From: Candidatus Gastranaerophilales bacterium | Lineage (GTDB): Bacteria > Cyanobacteriota > Vampirovibrionia > Gastranaerophilales > Gastranaerophilaceae | Assembly (NCBI GenBank): GCA_944326495.1 | Contig: CALVEE010000110.1 | Coordinates: 1 to 18,796 of the forward strand | Direction of reading: 5' to 3' | DNA: 18,796 bases | In this document: piece after piece, positions 13,474 to 18,796 of the stretch | How the letters are laid out: each line of letters begins with the position of its first letter | How positions within the stretch are numbered: position 1 is the first letter of the stretch | The notes under the pieces: model-generated | What the model saw: the letters and a program-made list of their open reading frames with translations, nothing else | Databases searched by the model: none | Told to the model about the DNA's origin: nothing | Program-made: the position numbers and the translations under genes

Positions 13474-16041
13474 TTACTTAACTTCGGATTGAATAATATT
13501 TTTATTAAAATATTTGTTAGCAACGCTTATAATATCAGACGCAGTTACCTCATCTATCATTTTTGTATAATCGTTTAAGAAATCGTAACCAAACCCGTAC
13601 GCTTCAAACATTCCGATATTGGCTGCTTTTTCCGAATTGGTCTCCATTGCAATTACAAAACTGCCTTTTAATCGGTCTTTTGCATCCTGAAGTTCGCTGT
13701 CTGATACGAATTCTATCTTCAACCTGTTAATCTCATTAAGAATTTTTTCTCTTGAATATTCCAGAGTCTCAGGATTTGTTCCTATATATGTCGTAAAAAT
13801 TCCGCCCAGCATAAGAGGTGAATAGCTTGAACCAAGCTGATATGCAAGCCCGTCCTGCTCTCTTAAATTCCTGAACAATCTGGAGCTCATGCCGGAGCCG
13901 AGCATTGTATTAATAACCTTTAGAGTTACAAAATCTTTTTTGTTCTGAACTCCTGCCGTCTGCCAGCCTAAAAAGAGCCAAGCTGTCTGCAGGTCTTTTA
14001 TGGTCTGCGATACCGTCTTAGGAGCAGTTAATTTTGTTACCTTATAGTTAGAAAAATTAACTGCCGGTTTTTTCTTATCCTGCAATATTGATCCGAATGC
14101 GCTAATCATTTTTTCAGTATCTACATTACCGTTAATCGATACAATCGTATTTTTTGAATCTAAAATGTTATTATAATATCTTAAAACATCTTCTCTTTGA
14201 ATTGCGGGAAGTGTTTTTTCTATGATTTTATTTGAATACGAATAAGCACTATTTTCAAACATAATAGTTTTATAATTATCTAATGCAACATTCATCGGAA
14301 TATCACGCCCCTGTTTAATTCTTGATAAAATTTCAGAGCGTTTTTTCTCCAGTTCGTAATCGTCAAATACGGCATTATTAATTATTTCATCTAAAATATC
14401 AAGCGTTTTATCAATCTGGTTTGTAGTAGTCTGAACACCTATTATAAAAAAGTCCTCGCCACATGCAGGAGCTATCTGTATTCCGTTTTCGTCCAGAATT
14501 TGTGCAAGCTCCTGGGCTGAATATTTCTTTGTTCCTTTAAGAAGTGTAGAGGCAGTTAAAGTACCTTCACCGGGAATTTTTTCCAAAAACTCTCCGCCTT
14601 TTGCTATTATCGTTATTGCGACGATATCATTATTTTTATTTTCATTAATTAAAAGTGTAGAGCCATTATCAATGGTATATTTAACAGTTCCGTTATGTTC
14701 GGATACTTTTTGCGCTGTATGTTTAATCTGCGCCTTCGTCTCTAGTTTTTCCATTGATTTTGGAAGGACTATGGAGACAGCACTCTTGTTTACTCCCAAA
14801 TATTTTTGGGCGGCAGATTTTACATCTTCTGCCGTAACTTTTTTTACTTCTTCCACATAATTATCATAAAGGCCGGAACTATTGGTAAGCGCCATTATAT
14901 AACCCAGCTCCGATGATATGTTCGAAGTAGATTCGCGTGAATAATAAGTGTCCTGAATTATCATATTTTTAGCGCGCTGCAGCTCTTCATCCGTAATTCC
15001 GTATTTTTGTATATATTTTATTTCTTCAAAAACGGCCTTTTCTAATTTTTCAAGACTTGAGGGGGTAAAATTCGCTGTAATATAAAAAATTCCATCATCT
15101 CTGTAGCTTCCATTTGAAGCTGAAATTGAATATGCCAGACCTTTTTGTTCTTTTATATTACGGTATAGTTTTGAGGATTTACCTCCGCCTAAGACTTCTG
15201 ATAAAACATCAAGTGCAAAAGTATCGTTATCGGAAATCTCTGCACCCCTAAAACCTATCATTAAGTAGCCGGTTTCGGTATCTGTATAGTCAACTTTTCT
15301 TTTTTGGGTTTGGATTTGACCTTCTTTTCTGTAATGTTTTTTCACAGGTTTCTTGTATTCCTGATTAAAACATTGCTGAACTTTATCTATTGCTTTTTGT
15401 GTATCAACATCTCCGACAACGAGAGTTACCATATTAGACGGCGCGTAGAATTTATTGAAATAATCCAAAATCTCTTCACGCCTTATTGTACCTATAATAT
15501 CTGCAGAGCCTATAACTTTTCTTTTATAAGGGTGTGTCGTATACATCAGGTCGTTTAAATTATCATAAGCCTTCTTAGAAGGAGTATTTCCGTCTTTTGC
15601 AATCTCCTCTAACACAACTTTACGTTCTTTTTCCAGTTCTTTTCTCGGTATTTGAGGGTTAAGAAGCATATCAGAATGTAGTTCCATTGCTGTATTAAAG
15701 TATTCGGAAGGAATTGTTATATAGTAATGTGTAAAATCCTTGCTTGTTGCTGCGTTTACTACGGCTCCTTTAGCTTCTAAAATTCTGTCGAATTCACCCG
15801 TCGGGTGCGCTTTTGTGCCCTTGAAGAAAAGATGTTCCAAAAAATGCGATACACCGTTATTTTTATCATCTTCGTTAATAGAGCCTGTTTTAACCCAGGT
15901 ATCAATAGTTACAAGCGGATTGTTTCTAATCTCGTACACTACAACCGTCTGACCGTTCGGAAGTTTCTGAACCGTATAATTTTCAGCCCAAACAGCGGCA
16001 GTAAGCAAAAACATTACTAAAATAACTAATATTCTCTTCAT
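13474..16041 (-). CDS. Exported M16 family zinc peptidase (two-half, pitrilysin/processing-peptidase type)
   Basis: 855 residues from the ATG at 16041, giving signal peptide MKRILVILVMFLLTAAVWA. A TG upstream (16065) would add eight residues ahead of the signal, and AGAGG 7 nt before 16041 decides the start. The N-terminal half has the inverted zinc motif HFLEH at 66-70 (H66, E69 catalytic, H70), with E146 in VVLEEIAKD as the third ligand, exactly 76 positions on. The C-terminal half repeats the fold but lacks HxxEH (GTLTASTLLKGT at the equivalent place) and keeps the late block SGMSSRLFRNLREQDGLAY. This active-plus-inactive arrangement is usual for long M16 enzymes, which degrade or process peptides in a closed chamber. 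It would act in the periplasm. It follows the 16119 gene on the same strand with a 77-bp gap. Confidence 0.93.
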   Translation of the reverse strand: MKRILVILVMFLLTAAVWAENYTVQKLPNGQTVVVYEIRNNPLVTIDTWVKTGSINEDDKNNGVSHFLEHLFFKGTKAHPTGEFDRILEAKGAVVNAATSKDFTHYYITIPSEYFNTAMELHSDMLLNPQIPRKELEKERKVVLEEIAKDGNTPSKKAYDNLNDLMYTTHPYKRKVIGSADIIGTIRREEILDYFNKFYAPSNMVTLVVGDVDTQKAIDKVQQCFNQEYKKPVKKHYRKEGQIQTQKRKVDYTDTETGYLMIGFRGAEISDNDTFALDVLSEVLGGGKSSKLYRNIKEQKGLAYSISASNGSYRDDGIFYITANFTPSSLEKLEKAVFEEIKYIQKYGITDEELQRAKNMIIQDTYYSRESTSNISSELGYIMALTNSSGLYDNYVEEVKKVTAEDVKSAAQKYLGVNKSAVSIVLPKSMEKLETKAQIKHTAQKVSEHNGTVKYTIDNGSTLLINENKNNDIVAITIIAKGGEFLEKIPGEGTLTASTLLKGTKKYSAQELAQILDENGIQIAPACGEDFFIIGVQTTTNQIDKTLDILDEIINNAVFDDYELEKKRSEILSRIKQGRDIPMNVALDNYKTIMFENSAYSYSNKIIEKTLPAIQREDVLRYYNNILDSKNTIVSINGNVDTEKMISAFGSILQDKKKPAVNFSNYKVTKLTAPKTVSQTIKDLQTAWLFLGWQTAGVQNKKDFVTLKVINTMLGSGMSSRLFRNLREQDGLAYQLGSSYSPLMLGGIFTTYIGTNPETLEYSREKILNEINRLKIEFVSDSELQDAKDRLKGSFVIAMETNSEKAANIGMFEAYGFGYDFLNDYTKMIDEVTASDIISVANKYFNKNIIQSEVK

Positions 16042-16118
16042 AAATAAACCTCTTATTTTCCCCATATAGAAATATAATAATATATTCTTATAATAATTTC
16101 TACTGCCGGCTAAGATTT

Positions 16119-16547
16119 TTATTTAGAATAGCGCGCTGGCGTATATACATATTTGTAAGTATTTTTCGATGTATACTGAACCGGAACATTAAAATCTTTT
16201 GGATTAATTTCTTCCGGCTTGTTTTCTTCAATCTTTAATTCTAATTTAGGTAAAGGCTCTGTTTTTAGAGGTGTAACAGCAGTCTGTTTCTTTTTATGAG
16301 TAATTTTATTTTTCGTTATTTGTTTTTGAGGAGTAATTTTTTTTGATTTCGATATGTTTTGAGAAGAAGTCTTTTCAACTTTTTCTTCGGCTTTTTCTTC
16401 CAGCGTCTGTTCTATTTTAGGTTCTGCTGTTTCCTGCTTAATCGCCTCTCGCTGAACAGGCTTATCTGTTCTTAAAAATATAAAAGCTGATATAAAAGCT
16501 AAAATCCCCGCAATGAGAATTGTTAATAAAATTTTTTTCTTATTCAT
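16119..16547 (-). CDS. Membrane-anchored Lys/Glu/Pro-rich hypothetical protein
   Basis: 142 residues from the ATG at 16547. The frame extends upstream to 16628, but that stretch includes the promoter and part of a terminator hairpin, so 16547 is preferred. One N-terminal membrane helix (5-27, ILLTILIAGILAFISAFIFL) is followed by about 90 residues of low-complexity Lys, Glu, Pro, Gln and Thr (QKQITKNKITHKKKQTAVTP) and a short Tyr-rich tail (NTYKYVYTPARYSK). The anchor plus charged spacer resembles TonB-like or periplasm-spanning linkers, but there is no TonB-C domain. Function is unknown. Confidence 0.7.
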   Translation of the reverse strand: MNKKKILLTILIAGILAFISAFIFLRTDKPVQREAIKQETAEPKIEQTLEEKAEEKVEKTSSQNISKSKKITPQKQITKNKITHKKKQTAVTPLKTEPLPKLELKIEENKPEEINPKDFNVPVQYTSKNTYKYVYTPARYSK

Positions 16548-16555
16548 ACTATAAT

Positions 16556-16584
16556 ATTTTACTTTATTAATTGATAAAAGACAA
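16556..16584 (-). promoter_or_regulatory. Near-leaderless promoter for the 16119-16547 gene
   Basis: On the minus strand, TTGTCT (16579-16584), a 17-bp spacer and TAAAAT (16556-16561) are followed by 8 nt and the ATG at 16547. No Shine-Dalgarno is present. Confidence 0.55.
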
Positions 16585-16612
16585 GACAAATACTGTTTAT
16601 ACATATAAAGTA

Positions 16613-16643
16613 AGATGCGGTAAATCATTGATTTACCGCATCT
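16613..16643. terminator. 14-bp hairpin terminator after the 16665-17018 gene
   Basis: A perfect 14-bp inverted repeat AGATGCGGTAAATC / GATTTACCGCATCT with a 3-nt loop begins 21 bp past the gene's stop. On the minus strand it is followed by TACTTTATATG, moderately T-rich. It also separates this gene from the next minus-strand promoter. Confidence 0.75.
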
Positions 16644-16664
16644 AATTGACTACAGGTTTAACTA

Positions 16665-17018
16665 TTACAATTTAAGGATTCTCATGTTTTGTGCATCTAT
16701 GTCGCCTCTTTCTTTATCAATGGATTTATTTATATCAAGCAGTAACGCTTTTATATCAACAATTGTTTTGTCATCCTTATTAGCATGTAAAATATTATCT
16801 ATTAAACTCCTTACAGGTTTGGTCAAATATTGTATTTTGTATATAATCCCGTCTGTCATTGCAAATTCTGCTGATCCCGAACCTGTTAGATGAGTTCCAT
16901 AAATACGAGTGTTATCATAGATAACCGAGGTAATTTGTTTAGAATTAATGTATCTTCCGCCATTTAATTTTAAATACCCTTTAAATTGTGGAGTTGCTGA
17001 GGTTTTGTTTATATTCAT
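16665..17018 (-). CDS. Small hypothetical protein with N-terminal FKG tag
   Basis: 117 residues starting MNINKTSATPQFKGYLKLNGG, with FKG at 12-14 like the 10649 gene. No signal peptide or membrane segment. The middle has beta-like segments (QITSVIYDNTRIYGTHL) and the C-terminus looks helical (VRSLIDNILHANKDDKTIVD). An AAGGA-type Shine-Dalgarno lies about 8 nt before the ATG. It has its own terminator (16613-16643). No family is known to me; the shared tag suggests a lineage-specific protein set. Confidence 0.7.
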   Translation of the reverse strand: MNINKTSATPQFKGYLKLNGGRYINSKQITSVIYDNTRIYGTHLTGSGSAEFAMTDGIIYKIQYLTKPVRSLIDNILHANKDDKTIVDIKALLLDINKSIDKERGDIDAQNMRILKL

Positions 17019-17182
17019 ACGATTTTCCTTTCTTTAATAAAATAAATCCCCTAAAAAATATTTTTGCTATATCAAGTCTGCGGAAAAATAGTTACCCGAG
17101 TCAAATACAATAATACAAAGGGTTTTTACATTTACAAATCCTAATATTATCTTAAAAAATCTCATATTTGATTTTAGTTAAT

Positions 17183-17199
17183 GTCAGGCAATGCCTGAC
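17183..17199. repeat. REP-like perfect palindrome
   Basis: GTCAGGCA-A-TGCCTGAC is an 8-bp perfect inverted repeat with a 1-nt centre, at the left of the long gene-free region. GCCTGACC also occurs at 11190-11197 beside the other copy of the 8-mer block. Bases 17040-17180 are AT-rich and I see nothing else in them. Confidence 0.6.
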
Positions 17200-17228
17200 C
17201 TACAACTCTCTTTTGTTTTAGCAATGTT

Positions 17229-17302
17229 TGACCTGCTAACTAACTGGTGAATAGTGAATAGGTAAATAAGTAAATAAGAAAACCAAGTGCAGAGTCCCCC
17301 CT
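17229..17302. repeat. Repeat block with four ~8-bp GTRAATAR units (second copy)
   Basis: TGACCTGCTAACTAACTGG, then four units (17247-17277), then AAAACCAAGTGCAGAGTC and a C-run. It matches 11193-11290 in order and sequence but has three fewer units. Here it lies directly left of the hairpin-rich repeat at 17332, unlike at the kinase locus where the two are 2 kb apart. Confidence 0.8.
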
Positions 17303-17331
17303 TCCTAGTGAGCACTAGTGTTCAAGAAAAA

Positions 17332-17425
17332 CAGAAAGTACTATTCCCTCGCCCTACGGGAGAGGAGCAGCCGTGTTTGAGGCTGTGCCGAAAACTACGG
17401 ATGCGGTGAGGGGGCAATGTTATCC
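17332..17425. repeat. Hairpin-rich GC repeat (second copy)
   Basis: Aligned base for base with 13267-13360: 8 differences in 94 positions by hand. Several changes fall in the hairpin loop and arms while preserving much of the pairing (CTCGCCC-TAC-GGGAGAG). The strictly conserved core is TTTGAGGCTGTGCC through GGTGAGGGGGCA. Confidence 0.85.
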
Positions 17426-17507
17426 GGTAGAAAAAATAAAAACCGGAAAGATATAAATATGAAAATTTTACCTTCTATATTCCCCTAACGGGTCTGCCAC
17501 CTCACCA

Positions 17508-17548
17508 AGAATTTCTAATACTCAACTTACGTTTCGTATTGAAATTCT
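17508..17548. repeat. Hairpin with 13 bp and one bulge
   Basis: AGAATTTC-T-AATAC (17508-17521) pairs with GTATTGAAATTCT (17536-17548) around a 14-nt loop. It precedes the tandem units and has no gene on either side to terminate. Confidence 0.6.
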
Positions 17549-17553
17549 ATCCT

Positions 17554-17676
17554 CTGTCTTGGATTTGCTCCACGCTCACAGAGTTTCGCCTTTAAGCCTC
17601 ACGGCTTAGCAGGCTTCATCTGTTCGCTATCCGGACTAACTCACTGACGTTCGTGTCGTCCGTCCGCAAATCCGCT
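17554..17676. repeat. Tandem repeat unit 1 (~120 bp)
   Basis: It starts CTGTCTTGGATTTGCTCC and ends TCCGTCCGCAAATCCGCT. Inside is a small hairpin AAGCC-TCAC-GGCTT. GGATTTGC near the start (17561) is inverse to GCAAATCC near the end (17666), so the unit can fold on itself. The second unit follows with a 2-bp overlap. Confidence 0.85.
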
Positions 17677-17789
17677 GTCTTGGATTTGCTCCACGCTCAC
17701 AGAGCTTCACCTTTAAGCCTCACGGCTTAGCAGGTTCAGTCTGTTCGCTATCCGGACTATACATTTACCCCTCCGTCCGCAAATCCGCT
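17675..17789. repeat. Tandem repeat unit 2 (~115 bp)
   Basis: The same landmarks as unit 1, in the same order, with a few substitutions and a net 8-bp deletion after TATCCGGACTA. At the junction, GCAAATCC and GGATTTGC form a perfect 8-bp hairpin with an 8-nt loop (17666-17689). Confidence 0.85.
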
Positions 17790-17885
17790 TCCGTAAGGAG
17801 AGGATATTTGCAAGCTTTGATTTTTATTTGGACATTAGTGCCTAATGAGGGAAGGATAGTACTCGTAAGGGAGAAATTAGCAGCG

Positions 17886-17937
17886 AATAGTGTAGAGCTT
17901 GCTCCACACTATTGTAAGAAAATTCTGTATAACAGAA
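17886..17937. other. Two further hairpins in the gene-free region
   Basis: AATAGTGTAGAGC/GCTCCACACTATT (17886-17898 and 17901-17913) pairs 12 of 13 positions around 2 nt. TTCTGT/ACAGAA (17923-17928 and 17932-17937) is perfect. They lie between the repeat element and the terminator of the oxidoreductase operon. Role is unknown. Confidence 0.5.
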
Positions 17938-17974
17938 AAAGCGCTATGGCTTATTTTGTTAATAATCATAGCAC
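17936..17974 (-). terminator. Intrinsic terminator of the 2-oxoacid:ferredoxin oxidoreductase operon
   Basis: The stem 17941-17955 with 17961-17974 (GCGCTATG.../...CATAGCAC, one mismatch, one bulge, loop TTGTT) is followed on the minus strand by a T5 run (17936-17940). It lies about 37 bp after the delta-subunit stop. Confidence 0.8.
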
Positions 17975-18010
17975 TTTATTTCACTAAATAGAAATTTTAT
18001 AAGCCGGCAA

Positions 18011-18280
18011 CTATTGTCTTTTTTCAATCCTAATCGCGCTGTCCGGACACGTCATTGCACAGGCTCCGCATGCAATGCATATTTCAGGGTCAGGAGCGAC
18101 TGCCGGTGTCTGGTATAATCCGACTTCCTTTGACCACTGCAGGCATTTTTTACCCGCTTTATTCATAGGACATTTTGCTATACAAAGCCCGCAGCCTTTG
18201 CAAAGGTCGGTATAAACGTAATAATCAGCCTTTCCTTTGCCGACACCTTCTATTTTATATCCTTTATATTGTTTTTCCAT
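18011..18280 (-). CDS. 2-oxoacid:ferredoxin oxidoreductase, delta (2x[4Fe-4S] ferredoxin) subunit
   Basis: 89 residues from the ATG at 18280; a GTG at 18289 in the same frame overlaps the previous gene and is the alternative start. Two bacterial ferredoxin motifs are intact: CKGCGLCIAKCP (27-38) and CIACGACAMTCP (68-79), each CxxCxxCxxxCP, binding two [4Fe-4S] clusters. Spacing between them and the N-terminal lead-in fit the delta subunit of pyruvate- or 2-ketoacid-ferredoxin oxidoreductases, which passes electrons from the thiamine-diphosphate site to ferredoxin. It starts 1 nt after the gamma-subunit stop, so the two are cotranscribed, and a terminator follows. Which 2-oxoacid is used cannot be told from this subunit. 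Confidence 0.88.
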   Translation of the reverse strand: MEKQYKGYKIEGVGKGKADYYVYTDLCKGCGLCIAKCPMNKAGKKCLQWSKEVGLYQTPAVAPDPEICIACGACAMTCPDSAIRIEKRQ

Positions 18281-18281
18281 A

Positions 18282-18796
18282 TTATACACCAGCCCTTTCT
18301 TTTATCAGGGAAATTCCCATCTCAAGCGCCTGATAGTTTAATTCTCTAAGTTCCGGCTTAGCTTCAAATTTCTTGCCGAGAGCCATTTCCATGGCGTTTT
18401 TAATATCATCAAGCTTAAGTACATTTGTTGCCGCTAAAAGTACCCCGAGAATGATTATATTAAACACTCTTGCGCTCAATTGCTCATTCGCAATCCTGTT
18501 TGCGTCAACTCCTATTATTTCTTTGCACTTAACTTCCGGTTTCTTAGTACAGACAGATGTATCATAGACTACAATAGAATTCTCATCAACATAAGTTTCA
18601 CATCGGTCTATAGCTCTATCAGAGAGCATTATAACAATATTCCCTTTAGCAAATCTCGGCTCGCCGATAGTTTCGTCAGCTATCTGACAGAAAGCAATAG
18701 AAACCCCGCCTCTTTGTTCTACGCCGAAATTCGGGATATAAAGAACCTGCTTGCCTGCTTCATATCCTGCTTCTACAAGAATTTTAGCAATAGACT
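18282..18796 (-). CDS. 2-oxoacid:ferredoxin oxidoreductase, gamma subunit (partial, runs off right edge)
   Basis: The frame is open through the right edge, so the internal Met at 18629 is not the start. 170 residues are visible. They match the gamma (POR_gamma) domain: SIAKILVEAGYEAGK, then YIPNFGVEQRGGVSIAFCQI (EQRGG is the family's (E)xRGG block), then GEPRFAKGNIVIMLSDRAID. The C-terminal part ANVLKLDDIKNAMEMALGKKF is the usual helical tail. The N-terminal glycine motif (GxGGQG) should lie just outside. The enzyme decarboxylates a 2-oxoacid to an acyl-CoA with reduced ferredoxin, central to anaerobic fermentation. Alpha and beta subunits do not follow delta, so they are expected upstream or elsewhere. 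Confidence 0.88.
   Translation of the reverse strand, partial: SIAKILVEAGYEAGKQVLYIPNFGVEQRGGVSIAFCQIADETIGEPRFAKGNIVIMLSDRAIDRCETYVDENSIVVYDTSVCTKKPEVKCKEIIGVDANRIANEQLSARVFNIIILGVLLAATNVLKLDDIKNAMEMALGKKFEAKPELRELNYQALEMGISLIKERAGV

Larger units (their letters stand above)
17337..17863. mobile_element. Possible non-coding foldback/MITE-like element with imperfect inverted ends
   Basis: The left end AGTACTATTCCCTC (17337-17350) and the right end GAGGGAAGGATAGTACT (17847-17863) are inverse of each other apart from a 3-nt insertion. Further partial inverted matches occur inside (GTAAGGAGAGG near 17793 against CTCTCCTTAC of the family). The roughly 527 bp between hold no ORF of note, a bulged 13-bp hairpin, and two tandem units. 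I see no target-site duplication, so mobility is inference only. Confidence 0.4.

Noticed and set aside
17554..17789. Possible small peptide-coding repeat on the minus strand
   Set aside because: A stretch reads open for about 20 codons across the unit junction but is broken by stops in every unit. It is better explained as structured DNA or RNA.
17229..17789. CRISPR array
   Set aside because: The units are too long (8 or ~115-120 bp), directly abutting without unique spacers of constant length, and no cas gene is nearby.
17337..17863. Insertion sequence with transposase
   Set aside because: No coding frame of transposase size or motif lies inside; at most it is a non-autonomous element.
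1..18796. tRNA, rRNA, riboswitch or prophage genes
   Set aside because: I scanned the gaps between genes for cloverleaf-like arms, conserved RNA cores and phage-type gene sets and saw none.

Overview
The window is AT-rich, gene-dense DNA (about 25 real genes on both strands, short intergenic gaps) from what looks like an anaerobic, Gram-negative-type bacterium. The best guess is a gut member of the non-photosynthetic cyanobacterial sister group (Vampirovibrionia/Melainabacteria, Gastranaerophilales-like). The reasons are a coiled-coil protein that resembles, from memory, one conserved in Cyanobacteria; several small proteins with a short N-terminal FxG tag (FKG, FRG, FFG) that I associate with that group; Sec signal peptides, a TonB-C domain and a PBP4-type peptidase; and a ferredoxin-dependent 2-oxoacid oxidoreductase. 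This placement is inference, not proof.

Layout. 1-3021: the tail of an unidentified gene meets, at a strong bidirectional hairpin, a minus-strand operon of acyltransferase (DUF374), nitrilase-family amidase and PBP4-type D,D-carboxypeptidase. 3077-4935: plus-strand secreted protein, PncC/CinA-C and an exported TonB-C/TPR protein. 4938-7125: DivIVA-like coiled coil, a small unknown, ribulose-5-phosphate 3-epimerase, and an orphan HI0074-family protein. 7213-9539: OppD-type ABC ATPase, then a small lipoprotein and two uncharacterised proteins. 9508-11020: a secreted metallophosphoesterase-fold protein with eroded metal ligands and two small unknowns. 11360-13231: an orphan sensor histidine kinase. 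13474-16041: a long two-half M16 zinc peptidase. 16119-17018: two small proteins. 17040-18000: about 950 bp without genes, packed with repeats and hairpins. 18011-18796: delta subunit and partial gamma subunit of a 2-oxoacid:ferredoxin oxidoreductase, leaving the right edge.

Most genes are housekeeping: cell wall, membrane lipid, NAD salvage, pentose phosphate, peptide uptake, envelope proteolysis and anaerobic carbon metabolism. I see no phage, transposase, CRISPR, tRNA or rRNA.

The less ordinary signals are these. (i) At eight or nine gene starts a sigma70-type -10 box ends only 5-9 nt before the ATG and there is no Shine-Dalgarno, while other genes have clear Shine-Dalgarno sites; this suggests two classes of start, one of them leaderless. 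(ii) A repeat family is contiguous at 17.2-17.4 kb, and its two halves flank the histidine kinase gene at 11.2 and 13.3 kb. (iii) A roughly 530-bp structured element with imperfect inverted ends encloses two ~115-120-bp tandem units. (iv) Two family members, HI0074-like and metallophosphoesterase-like, have lost signature residues.
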